The translations under genes and the position numbers were made by a program. This document shows positions 8,160-18,200 of a stretch of DNA of 64,000 nucleotides, in pieces. The stretch is taken from contig CALUIS010000009.1 in the NCBI GenBank assembly GCA_944320765.1, positions 1-64,000 on the forward strand. Direction: 5' to 3'. The notes under the pieces are model-generated. The model was not told the origin of the DNA, did not search any database, and saw only the letters and a program-made list of their open reading frames with translations. The first letter of the stretch is position 1. Each line of letters begins with the position of its first letter. This stretch comes from an uncultured Paraprevotella sp. (GTDB taxonomy: Bacteria; Bacteroidota; Bacteroidia; Bacteroidales; Bacteroidaceae).

Positions 8160-10208
8160 ATGTACAAGAAGCAAAACTTACCCTCACCGGTAATCCGCTT
8201 CACCCATTTCGTGAACAAGCCCTACGCCGTGTTCAACACCTTGCACAAGGAAGTGACCATCGGCGTGCTGGCTGTCTCCACGCTGACGTTCGCCAACCAC
8301 GGCGTGGTTTCCGCGCAGACGGAACTCCCCAGCGTAAAGAATGTACACGAGATGGACGGAATTGAAGTGATCGGAAGCCGGGTGCCGCTGACCCAGACGG
8401 AAGTGGCAAGGATTGTGACTGTACTGGACCGCAAGACCATCGAGAACGCGCCGGTACAGAGTGTGAACGACCTCCTGAAGTATGCCGCCGGCATCGACGT
8501 CCGCCAACGGGGCGCCATGGGCATACAGACGGACATCTCCATCCGGGGAGGCACCTTTGACCAAATCACCGTACTGCTCAACGGCGTGAACATCAGCAAC
8601 CCGCAAACCGGCCACCTGACGGCCGACTTTCCCGTGGCCCTTGAGGACATCGAGCGCATCGAGATTCTGGAAGGCCCCGCCGCCCGGGTGTTCGGCACCT
8701 CCGCCTTCTGCGGGGCCATCAACATCGTGACCTCTGCCGAAAAGCAGAAGCATGTCCAGGCCCATGCCACCGGAGGCTCTTACGGCCTCGGAGGAGGAGG
8801 CCTGCGGCTGAACCTCTCGGGCGGCGCATGGACCAACCAGATGTCCGGCAGCTACCTGCGCACGGACGGGGCCACGCAGAACAGCGACTTCGACATCTGG
8901 CGGGCTTATTACCAAGGAGGCTACTCCACCCCCACGGCCGACATCCGCTGGCAGGCCGGATTCAGCCAACAGAAATACGGGGCCAACACCTTCTACTCGG
9001 CCAAATACGACAACCAATACGAGGAAACGAACCGTTACATCGTCTCCGTGCAGGCCGACACCAAGCTGGGATGGCTCCACCTGCTCCCCGGCCTGTATTG
9101 GAACCGCTCGCTGGACCACTACCAGCTCACGCGGCACTCATCCGCCGGCGAGAACTTCCACCGCACGGACGTGTACGGGTTCAACCTGAACGCATACTTC
9201 ACGACGGTGGCCGGAAAAACCGCCTTCGGCATGGAAGTCCGCAACGAAGGGGTATTCAGCACCTCATTAGGCCGTCCGCTGGACGAGGCACAATACGTGG
9301 ACATCCCCTGGCACGGCGGCAGGAAATATGACAAGCGGGACAACCGCACGAACCTCAGCTACTATCTGGAACACAACGTGCTGCTCCCGAAAGCCACCCT
9401 CTCCGCAGGTGTGATGGCCAACCGCAACACGGGCCATGATGACAAGTTCCACTTCTATCCCGGCGTGGACTTCTCCTACCGCCCGTCACGCGACTGGAAG
9501 ATTTCCGCCTCGTGGAACATGGCCTTGCGTATGCCGACCTTCACGGACTTGTACTATAAAAGCCCCACGCAAGAAGGCAACGTCGGACTGCGCCCTGAAG
9601 AGACCCAGGCGTTCAACCTCGGCGCACAATACCGCCGCCCGGGCATAAGGACCTCGGCCAACCTGTTCTACCACAAGGGCAAAGACATGATAGACTGGGT
9701 GATGTACACGGCAGACGATGCCTACCACTCGGCCAACTTCAAGCTGGACAACTATGGCGCGGAAGCCGATGTGGCATGGGACTTGCAGGAACTCTTTGGC
9801 GACCGGTTCTTCATCGGACGCTTCCACGCCGGATACGCCTATATCCATCAGAAACGGCACGACGACGTGACCATCTACAAGTCCAACTACGCGCTGGAGT
9901 ACCTGCGGCACAAGTTCACCGCCGGCCTGACCCACCGCATCTGGAGCCGCCTCTCGGCCACGTGGACCTTCCGCTGGCAAGACCGCATGGGCAACTACAT
10001 CCGCTACGCGCATCACGACGACGCGGGGACACTCACCTCATACCATCCCTACGCCCTGCTCGACCTGAGGTTGCAATGGCGCGCCCCACGCTACCAGCTG
10101 TACATCGAAGGCAGCAACCTGACCAACCACACGTACTACGACCTGGGCAACATCCCCCAACCCGGATTCTGCTTCCAGATTGGCGGGTCGTACCGTCTGA
10201 ATCTTTAA
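8160..10208 (+). CDS. TonB-dependent outer-membrane receptor (BtuB-like)
   Basis: A 682-residue outer-membrane active transporter. A plug domain at about residues 60-200 is clear (VNDLLKYAAGIDVRQRG, then SIRGGTFDQITVLLNGV and EILEGPAARVFGTSAFCGAIN), followed by a beta-barrel ending in an aromatic-rich strand (ICFQIGGSYRLNL-like terminus). It has no SusC-type N-terminal CarboxypepD_reg domain and no SusD partner, so it is not a glycan SusC. The domain order resembles cobalamin or siderophore receptors. The N-terminus is odd: about 30 mostly polar residues precede the hydrophobic signal core, with likely cleavage near VVSAQT around residue 52. Substrate not determined. Confidence 0.88.
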   Translation: MYKKQNLPSPVIRFTHFVNKPYAVFNTLHKEVTIGVLAVSTLTFANHGVVSAQTELPSVKNVHEMDGIEVIGSRVPLTQTEVARIVTVLDRKTIENAPVQSVNDLLKYAAGIDVRQRGAMGIQTDISIRGGTFDQITVLLNGVNISNPQTGHLTADFPVALEDIERIEILEGPAARVFGTSAFCGAINIVTSAEKQKHVQAHATGGSYGLGGGGLRLNLSGGAWTNQMSGSYLRTDGATQNSDFDIWRAYYQGGYSTPTADIRWQAGFSQQKYGANTFYSAKYDNQYEETNRYIVSVQADTKLGWLHLLPGLYWNRSLDHYQLTRHSSAGENFHRTDVYGFNLNAYFTTVAGKTAFGMEVRNEGVFSTSLGRPLDEAQYVDIPWHGGRKYDKRDNRTNLSYYLEHNVLLPKATLSAGVMANRNTGHDDKFHFYPGVDFSYRPSRDWKISASWNMALRMPTFTDLYYKSPTQEGNVGLRPEETQAFNLGAQYRRPGIRTSANLFYHKGKDMIDWVMYTADDAYHSANFKLDNYGAEADVAWDLQELFGDRFFIGRFHAGYAYIHQKRHDDVTIYKSNYALEYLRHKFTAGLTHRIWSRLSATWTFRWQDRMGNYIRYAHHDDAGTLTSYHPYALLDLRLQWRAPRYQLYIEGSNLTNHTYYDLGNIPQPGFCFQIGGSYRLNL

Positions 10209-10311
10209 GAAACTGAAAAAGAATCAAGCGGTTAAGAACGATTGCCGACAAGCACCAAGCGACTTTGTACCCAACATTGGCTGTGATCATCGAATCATAC
10301 AAGAAGCTGAT

Positions 10312-10348
10312 GAAAACGGCCAGCGTGGATTTCACGCTGGCCGTTTTC
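10312..10348. terminator. Perfect 16-bp hairpin between receptor gene and recombinase
   Basis: GAAAACGGCCAGCGTG (10312-10327) pairs without mismatch with 10333-10348 around a 5-nt loop, with a T-run inside the right arm. It is well suited to stop transcription from the TonB-receptor gene and acts symmetrically. It lies at the left edge of the accessory island, 62 bp before the recombinase start. Confidence 0.75.
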
Positions 10349-10410
10349 CATAGGTTGCTTGAAAAAAATGAGAAATGAAAGAATGAATTCAAACCATAAA
10401 ATTAAAGTGA

Positions 10411-11622
10411 ATGGCATACATCAAGGTAAAACATCGTCCTTCCGCCACAAACGGCAAGAAGGGCTACATCTACTATCAGGTAATCCACGGGCGAACAGCC
10501 CGCCAAATCAAAACAGATTTCCTCGTGTTTGATACGGAATGGGACAAGGAAATATCGTCTGTCCGAATCATTCCCGGAGCCAGCGAGGACAGGAAACGGC
10601 ATCTCCACAGCATTGCGGAACACATTGGCTGGGACATCCGACGGTTACAGGCTATCATCGCGCAATGCGACAAGCAAGGCGGGAAATACACTGCCGGCAA
10701 TATCATAGAGAGGTTTAACAAACAGACGAACAGGCAATCGTTGTCCGATTTCATGCAGGGTGTCATCGGGCAGTTGAAGCAGCTCGGCAAAGTACGCACG
10801 TCAGAAACCTACACCGCAGCCTTAGCCAGTTTTATGAAGTTCCGCAAGGGGCAGGACATCCTTCTGTGCGAGATAGACAGCGATACAATGATGCTCTATG
10901 AGGCATGGCTGAAAACCAACGACAACTGTCTCAATACCATCTCCTTTTATATGCGCATACTCCGCGCCGTCTATAACCGTGCCGTGGAAAAGGAACTGAC
11001 GGAACAGAAACATCCTTTCAATCATGTTTACACAGGCATTGACAAGACCGTGAAACGTGCCGTGCCATTGAAGGCAATAAAGCGCATCAAAGAACTTGAC
11101 CTGGCCCTGAAACCGCATCTGGACTATGCAAGGGATATGTTCCTCTTTTCGTTTTACACCCGTGGTATGTCGTTCATTGACATGGCTTATTTGAAAAAGT
11201 CGGACTTGAAAAACGGCATCCTGACATATCGCAGGAGAAAGACAGGGCAGCAGCTGACAATCAAGTGGGAGAAGTGCATGGAAGAAATCATCACCAAGTA
11301 CGGGGAGAATCCGGCCACCCGTTATATGCTGCCGATAATAACCAATCCATGCACAGACGAACGGAAGCAATACATCAACGCCCTCAGCCGCATCAACGTG
11401 ACATTGAAAGAGGTTGCCCGCCTGTCAGGATTGCACATTCCGCTTACAATGCACTGCGCCCGCCATTGCTGGGCAAGCATCGCCAGAAGCATAAACATAC
11501 CGATTTCGGTTATCAGCGAAGGTATGGGACATGATTCGGAAGAAACCACGCGCATATATCTTGCATCGCTTGACACAAGCGTGGTAGACGAAGCGAACAA
11601 ACTTATTCTGAAAAATTTGTAA
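10411..11622 (+). CDS. Tyrosine site-specific recombinase, candidate DNA invertase
   Basis: A 403-residue phage-integrase-fold recombinase. An N-terminal arm/SAM-like region (residues 1-220) precedes the catalytic domain, which shows the full set Arg251 (YTRGMS), His348-x-x-Arg351 (MHCARHCW), His374 (GMGHDSEET) and the nucleophile Tyr383 (TRIYLAS). The size and layout are those of Bacteroides integrases of mobile elements and of the larger Tsr invertases. It ends 42 bp before an inverted-repeat-flanked promoter, so it may invert that segment, which is inference. It could instead be the integrase of the island. Confidence 0.92.
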   Translation: MAYIKVKHRPSATNGKKGYIYYQVIHGRTARQIKTDFLVFDTEWDKEISSVRIIPGASEDRKRHLHSIAEHIGWDIRRLQAIIAQCDKQGGKYTAGNIIERFNKQTNRQSLSDFMQGVIGQLKQLGKVRTSETYTAALASFMKFRKGQDILLCEIDSDTMMLYEAWLKTNDNCLNTISFYMRILRAVYNRAVEKELTEQKHPFNHVYTGIDKTVKRAVPLKAIKRIKELDLALKPHLDYARDMFLFSFYTRGMSFIDMAYLKKSDLKNGILTYRRRKTGQQLTIKWEKCMEEIITKYGENPATRYMLPIITNPCTDERKQYINALSRINVTLKEVARLSGLHIPLTMHCARHCWASIARSINIPISVISEGMGHDSEETTRIYLASLDTSVVDEANKLILKNL

Positions 11623-11663
11623 CCGGAATTTTTCAAATGAAACCTGTTAAGCAAAAACGGGTT

Positions 11664-11878
11664 CTTTTGGTAAGAGTTATAGTTCAAGTTGTTGAATACT
11701 GAAAATTAGAGATTTGACACGTTCAAGAAAGAAGAATATGCTCAAAACTCCACGCACAAAACCACACATAAAGCCACGCATAAAAGAACTTTCACATTCA
11801 ATTATGAATGGTGCAAAACCTTGGATTCTATAATATTATGTGTATATTTGCAATATCAACTATAACTCTTACCAAGAG
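11664..11878. repeat. Inverted-repeat-flanked promoter segment, candidate invertible switch
   Basis: The sequence TTGGTAAGAGTTATAGTT at 11667-11684 recurs exactly in inverted orientation at 11858-11875. Counting three more bases outward (11664-11684 and 11858-11878) gives 21 bp with one mismatch. The arms enclose 173 bp (11685-11857). The segment contains a promoter pointing right and no gene. The right arm ends four bases before the helicase ATG, and the left arm starts 42 bp after the recombinase gene. The pattern fits the invertible promoters known from Bacteroides capsule and restriction loci. Confidence 0.8.
11821..11850 (+). promoter_or_regulatory. Promoter of the helicase-methyltransferase operon
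   Basis: TTGG at 11821-11824 and TATATTTG at 11843-11850 are 18 bp apart and resemble the Bacteroides -33/-7 pair. The expected start of transcription falls at the inner edge of the right inverted-repeat arm, 25-30 nt before the ATG at 11882. In the orientation given here the promoter drives the operon (ON). Confidence 0.7.
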
Positions 11879-11881
11879 AAA

Positions 11882-14800
11882 ATGGCGAGGATATACGACA
11901 ACATAGACATAAAGTTTACGGACGGGCTTCGCGGCATCATTGAAAATACCGGGGTGAAGCGCGTTGATTTCTGTGTAGGCTATTTCAATCTGCGCGGCTG
12001 GAACCTGATTGTGGAACAGGTTGATAAACTACCCGGCGGTTACGTGTACGAGGATGACAAGCGCAGGATGAGGTATTGCCGCCTGCTGATTGGCATGCAC
12101 CGCCCCGACGAGGACTTGATACGCGGACTTTATTCGCGCCAGGAAACCATGCCCGATGCGGAATACGTGCAGCGTTGCAAGCGGCAGATTGCGCAGGATT
12201 TCAGGAACCAGCTTCTGTTGGGATTGCCTTCCGCCGCCGATGAAAAGACATTGCGCCGCCTGTCCGTACAGTTGAAGGAGGGAAAGGTGTGTGTAAAGCT
12301 GTACTTGAAAGAACCGTTGCACGCCAAGCTTTACCTTGCCCACCGCCCGGATGACAACTTCAACAAGATTCAGGCCATCATGGGCAGCAGCAACCTGACG
12401 TATGCCGGGCTGACCAAACAGGGCGAGCTGAACGCGGAGTTCGCCGACAGCGACAGTGCGGAGAAACTGGCACGGTGGTTTGATGACCGCTGGAACGAGC
12501 GGTTCTGTCTGGACATCACCGAGGAACTTGCACGGATAATAGACGAGAGTTGGGCGGGTGACAGGGCTATTCCGCCTTATTACATCTACCTGAAGACGGC
12601 TTACCACCTGAGCCAAGAGGCACGCAGCGGCATCAAGGAGTTCACGCTTCCGCCGGAGTTCAGGCGTGACCTATTCGACTTCCAGCAGACCGCCGTAAAG
12701 ATAGCGGCGAAGAACCTGAACAACGACAAGCGCGGCGGGGCGATGATTGGCGATGTGGTAGGTCTTGGCAAGACCATTACCGCCTGCGCCATCGCCAAGC
12801 TGTACGAGATGGCCTTTGCCAGCAGCACGCTCATCATCTGTCCGGCAAACTTGCAGGACATGTGGAGGAAATATATCCGGAAGTACGACCTGAAAGCGGA
12901 AGTCTGGTCAATGGCGCGTACGATAGACATGGATTCGACACGCTATTACCGCCTGATAATCGTGGACGAGAGCCACAACCTGCGCAACACCAATGGCATA
13001 CGCTACCGCAACATCCGCAGCCTTATCGAGCATCAGGGCAGCAAGGTGCTGCTGCTCACCGCCACGCCATACAACAAGGACTTCTCGGATTTGGGCAGCC
13101 AGCTCCGCCTGTTCATAGGTGAAGACCAGGACTTGGGCATACGTCCGGAAGAATACATCCGCTCCATCGGTGGCGAGAGGGAATTCCAGCGGAAGCATAG
13201 CGACATCCACATCCGTTCCATCCGCGCGTTCGAGAAAAGCCCGTATGCGGACGACTGGAACGAACTGATGAAGCTGTTCCTCATCCGCCGCACAAGGACG
13301 TTCATCAAGGAGAACTATGCCAAGACGGATGAAGGCAACGGGCGGAAATACCTGTTGTTTCCTGATGGCTCGAAATCTTATTTTCCCGACAGGATACCCC
13401 GTGCCGTCAAGTTAGCCACTGTTTCCGGCGACCAGTACAGCCGCCTGTATTCGCCTGAAATGATAAGCCTGATGGAAGAGTTGAAACTGCCCCGTTACGG
13501 GCTAATCCATTTTTATGACGGGAACAAGGCTACTGACATACAGCCGCATGAAAGGCAGGTAATCGAGAACCTCTCGCGTGCCGGACAGCGCATGATGGGT
13601 TTCTGCCGGAGCACGTTCTTCAAGCGCATAGACAGCAGCGGCTTCGCCTTCCTGCTGACGCTCTACCGCCATATCCTGCGCAACGCCGTGTTCATCTATG
13701 CCATTGACAGCAAGCTGCCGCTGCCCATCGGTGACGAAAGCTCGCTTCCCGATGACTATGTAGAGGATGAAGACGAAAACGTGAGCATATTTGGCAATGC
13801 TGATGACGATGAGTCCACAGAGGATAAGCAAATCTCTTTCCCTACTGATTTCGACTTCTACATGGAAAAGGCAGAGGAGTGCTATTCCATCATAGAGAAC
13901 CGAAATGCCTGTTCGTGGATTTCATCCAAATACTTCAAGCGTACCCTGAAACAGCAGCTCAGGCACGACTGCGACATCCTGCTGAGGATGATAGCCTTGT
14001 GCGGTGCATGGCAACCCGATGCAGACCCGAAACTGGACGAGCTGGAGGACTTGTTGGAGAAGAAGCACGGAGCGGACAAGGTTATCGTGTTCACACAGTT
14101 CTCCGACACAGCGCATTACGTTTACAGGCAACTGAAAAGGCGCGGAATACCGCAGGTCGGCTGTGCGACGGGAGGCAGCAAGAACCCGACGGACATCGTG
14201 GAGCGTTTCTCTCCCAAGAGCAACGACAAGGACTATCCCGACACAGAACAATACCGTGTGCTTATAGCTACCGACGTGCTCAGCGAGGGTCAGAACCTGC
14301 AGGATGCCCATGTCATCGTGAACTTCGACTTGCCGTGGGCAATCATCCGCCTTATCCAGCGTGCAGGGCGTGTGGACCGTATCGGTCAGGAGGCGAATGA
14401 AATCTACTGCTATTCTTTCTTTCCTGCCGACGGCGTGGAGAAAATCATCCGCCTGCGGTCGCGCCTGAACGCCCGTATCAACGAGAACGCGCATATCGTG
14501 GGCAGTGACGAGGTGTTCTTCGAGGGCAACGAGCAAAACCTGTGCGATATGTTCAACGAGAAGAGCGGCTCGCTTGACGACGAGGATGACAACGACGTTG
14601 ACCTCTCTTCACAGGCTTACCAGATATGGAAGAACGCGACGGATGCCGACCCGAAGCTGAAAAGGCTAATCCCGACATTGAGCAATGTCGTGTATTCCAC
14701 GAAAACGGCGGAGGACGGACAGCAGGGTGGTGTCATCACCTACGCCAAGACCTACAACGACTTCGACGTGCTGACATGGCTTGACATGGACGGCAACGTG

Positions 14801-15262
14801 GTGAGCCAGTCGCAGAAACGCATCCTGAACGCCTTGGCTTGCGATGCGGATACCCCTGCCTTGCCGCCTCACGCCAACCATCATGAACTGGTGGCAAAGG
14901 CGGTAGAATCCATCAACAACGAAACGACCTCTGTTGGCGGCGTATTGGGCAACCGTTTCAGTACCCGTTACCGTATCATCACATTGCTGGAAAGCTACTA
15001 TAAAAATCCCCCGACACTTTTCTTTTCGCAGGAGAACAAGGACATGCTGAAGCTGGCCATCGACGACATCTACAACTACCCGTTGCTCGAAGGGGCGAAA
15101 TTCACGTTAGGGCGCATGCTCCGCACCAACACCAGCGATGAGATAGTGGAATACGTGTTGGAGATGCGCAAGAACATGACCCTGTGCCGGATTGACGAAA
15201 ACAGGAACATCCATAAAGACCCGGTTATCATCTGTTCGATGGGACTTAGGCAAGAATCATAA
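11882..15262 (+). CDS. PLD-nuclease/SNF2 helicase fusion, defence effector candidate
   Basis: An 1126-residue protein. Residues 1-235 form a phospholipase-D-like domain with His147-x-Lys149 (PLHAKLYLA) and GSSNLTYAGL at 168-177. A SNF2/superfamily-2 ATPase follows: Walker A GDVVGLGKT at 290-298, DESH at 362-365, motif III LLLTATPYN, and C-lobe motifs VIVFTQFSDT, DVLSEGQNLQ and QRAGRVDRIGQ near residue 825. An acidic linker splits the two lobes around residues 620-650. The start at 11882 is preferred to an upstream GTG because the promoter lies between them. Such fusions occur in DISARM-like and type ISP-like restriction contexts; cleaving foreign DNA is inferred. Confidence 0.88.
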   Translation: MARIYDNIDIKFTDGLRGIIENTGVKRVDFCVGYFNLRGWNLIVEQVDKLPGGYVYEDDKRRMRYCRLLIGMHRPDEDLIRGLYSRQETMPDAEYVQRCKRQIAQDFRNQLLLGLPSAADEKTLRRLSVQLKEGKVCVKLYLKEPLHAKLYLAHRPDDNFNKIQAIMGSSNLTYAGLTKQGELNAEFADSDSAEKLARWFDDRWNERFCLDITEELARIIDESWAGDRAIPPYYIYLKTAYHLSQEARSGIKEFTLPPEFRRDLFDFQQTAVKIAAKNLNNDKRGGAMIGDVVGLGKTITACAIAKLYEMAFASSTLIICPANLQDMWRKYIRKYDLKAEVWSMARTIDMDSTRYYRLIIVDESHNLRNTNGIRYRNIRSLIEHQGSKVLLLTATPYNKDFSDLGSQLRLFIGEDQDLGIRPEEYIRSIGGEREFQRKHSDIHIRSIRAFEKSPYADDWNELMKLFLIRRTRTFIKENYAKTDEGNGRKYLLFPDGSKSYFPDRIPRAVKLATVSGDQYSRLYSPEMISLMEELKLPRYGLIHFYDGNKATDIQPHERQVIENLSRAGQRMMGFCRSTFFKRIDSSGFAFLLTLYRHILRNAVFIYAIDSKLPLPIGDESSLPDDYVEDEDENVSIFGNADDDESTEDKQISFPTDFDFYMEKAEECYSIIENRNACSWISSKYFKRTLKQQLRHDCDILLRMIALCGAWQPDADPKLDELEDLLEKKHGADKVIVFTQFSDTAHYVYRQLKRRGIPQVGCATGGSKNPTDIVERFSPKSNDKDYPDTEQYRVLIATDVLSEGQNLQDAHVIVNFDLPWAIIRLIQRAGRVDRIGQEANEIYCYSFFPADGVEKIIRLRSRLNARINENAHIVGSDEVFFEGNEQNLCDMFNEKSGSLDDEDDNDVDLSSQAYQIWKNATDADPKLKRLIPTLSNVVYSTKTAEDGQQGGVITYAKTYNDFDVLTWLDMDGNVVSQSQKRILNALACDADTPALPPHANHHELVAKAVESINNETTSVGGVLGNRFSTRYRIITLLESYYKNPPTLFFSQENKDMLKLAIDDIYNYPLLEGAKFTLGRMLRTNTSDEIVEYVLEMRKNMTLCRIDENRNIHKDPVIICSMGLRQES

Positions 15263-15275
15263 AACCTTTTGAATC

Positions 15276-18200
15276 ATGAGAAGAAATACATTCAACCAAT
15301 ATATCAAGGATGCCGATTTCCGTGGGCTGTTCATCACCGAAATGGGCTGGAACAGGTTCCACGGACAGGCGGAACTCGCACCGATAGCTATTGAAGACAA
15401 GGAATACTGGATTGTCACCGTAGCCGAGCGTAATGGCTTTCAGATATTGGCGTGCGCTGTCGATGAAATACCCACGAACACCCTTTGCAAGCGCATTGAC
15501 AGCAAGTTGCGCCGCAGTGCCAACGACTACATCTGCATTTTCTTCATTCCCGGCACGGAGCACCAGCAGTGGATTGCCCCGGTAAAGACTGTGGAAAAGC
15601 GTGACATCGTGACCATTGAGTACGAGAACGCGGACAAGGCGGATTTCCTGTTCTCCAAGCTGTCCGACCTGTCGTTTGACATTGATGAACAGACCACCAT
15701 CGTGGACGTGAAAGAGCGCATACAGGGAGCGTTTGCCGTGAACTCGGAAAAAATCACCAAGGACTTCTACGCGGGTTTCCGCAAGGAACACAAGGCGTTT
15801 GCCGGCTTCATCAGCGGCATCGACGACCAGATACCCGCCACGGAGAACCGCAACAAGCAATGGTACACGTCCGTCATGCTCAACCGCCTCATGTTCTGCT
15901 ACTTCATACAGAAGAAAGGCTTCCTTGACGGCAACTTCGACTATTTGCAGGAAAAGCTGAGGTGGGTGCAGCGTGAGCGTGGTGAGAACCGCTTTTTCAA
16001 GACCTTCTACCGCGGATTCCTTTCCGAATTGTTCCACGGAGGGCTGAACTCGCCCAAGCACAGTGACGAGTTCGAGAACGTGTACGGGCGCATACCATAC
16101 CTTAACGGCGGTATGTTCGAGGAACACCAGTTGGAGCGCGACTATGCAGACATAGACATCGAGGACGAAGCCTTTGTCCGCCTGTTCAAATTTTTCGACA
16201 CGTGGCGGTGGCATCTGGACACGCACATCACGGCAAGCGGAAAGGACATCAACCCCGACGTGCTGGGTTACATCTTCGAGCAGTACATCAACGACCGTGC
16301 GCAGATGGGGGCTTATTACACCAAGGAGGACATCACCGAGTACATCGGGAAGAACTGCATCCTGCCGTTTCTCATGGACAAGGTTTCGGAAACCTCACCC
16401 GAAGCGTTCAAGCCGGATGGTTATGTGTGGCGCACGCTGCGTGAAAGCGGTGACCGCTATATATATGATGCCGTGAAGAAAGGGCATACGGCAGACTGGC
16501 AGAGCCGCATTCCTGAAAACATTGCTATTGGACTTGACACTACTAAGCCCGACCTGCTGGAACGCCGTAAGGACTGGAATACGAAAACGTCGGACGCTTT
16601 CGCACTGCCTACGGAGATATGGCGCGAGACCGTGGAACGGTTGCAACGCTGCGATACGCTGCTGGAGAAAATCAGCGGAGGGGAAATCACGCATATCAAC
16701 GACTTTATCACCTACAACCTCGACATCCGCTCGTTTGTCTATGACTTGCTGCACGATGCCGACGACCGCCTGTTTGTTCTCCACTTCTACAAGGCGTTGC
16801 AGCGTGTCACCATCCTTGACCCTACCTGCGGTTCGGGGGCTTTCCTTTTCGCCGCCATGAACATCCTTGAGCCGCTTTATGAGGTGTGCATCGAGCGGAT
16901 GCAGGAGTTCAACGCGCAGAATTCCAACTGGTTCAAGCCGGAACTGGAAGAAATCGCCCACAAGTACCGTAGCAACATCCAATACTTCATATACAAGAGC
17001 ATCATCCTGCGCAACCTTTATGGTGTGGACATCATGGTGGAGGCAACCGAGATAGCCAAGCTGCGCCTGTTCCTGAAGATGATGGCGGTGGTGGAGGTGG
17101 ACTTCCGTGCTGATAACATGGGTCTTGACCCATTGCCGGACATCGACTTCAACATCCGTTGCGGCAACACGTTGGTAGGGTATGCCACGGAAAAGGAACT
17201 GGCCAAAGACCTCGACAACCCTTCCGACTTCAACCAGATGTGGGCGAATGACGAGTTCAAGGACAAGCTGAAAACCGAAATGCAGCTTGTCGCCACGGCT
17301 TACGAGACATTCAAGGCCGTGCAGTTTACGCAAAGCGAGGACATGGCGGCATTCAAACAAGCGAAGCGTGGACTGAATGAGCGCCTTGCCAAACTCAACG
17401 AGTTGCTCAACCGCCGTTTACACAAGGCAACAACGTCCATGCCATACGAGGATTGGCTTGCTTCGCATCAGCCTTTCCATTGGTTGGCGGAGTTCTATCA
17501 GATTATCCATGACAACGGAGGGTTTGATGTGATTATCGGCAATCCGCCGTATGTGGAATATAGTAAAGTTCGCAAAAAATACATTATAAGCAATTATAGA
17601 TGTCTTGATTCTGGCAATTTATATGCTTATGTCATAGAGAGAACACTCAATATATCTCATATAGGCTCAAGAAATGGAATGATTATTCAGATGTCTGCTT
17701 TTTGTACTCCAAGGATGAAAAGTTTTCAAAAGGTATGGTTTGCAAATGCTTCATTTGCATCTCTTGCATTTTTTGATGATAGACCTGGAAAATTATTTGA
17801 TAATTTGCAGCATATTAGAGTGGTTATTCCAATACTTCAAAAAGGAGTCGCTAATCATAGTGTTAATACTACATGTTATAACAAATTTTATTCTGAATAC
17901 AGACAATACTTATTTCAGACATTGAATTACTATGAATCAACTATATCGGTAATGGATTTTTCTGTAATTAAAATTCATACAAAAATTGAAGAATCTATTA
18001 TAAAGAATATTTGGAAGATGAAGAGAAAAATAGGTTCTTATGAATCCGAAAACGTGAATTCCAACTTTGTTTATTATGGTTACGGATACGGGTATTTTGG
18101 TAAAATTCTCAATCACAGGTCTTATTTTAAAGGAGACAAAATATCAGAATCTACAGGGGATAAGTATTTTTATATCCAAGATAGCTATAATAAGGACATT

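Noticed and set aside
10411..11622. Prophage marked by an integrase
   Set aside because: No capsid, portal, terminase or tail genes occur nearby. The recombinase lies beside an inverted-repeat promoter and defence genes.
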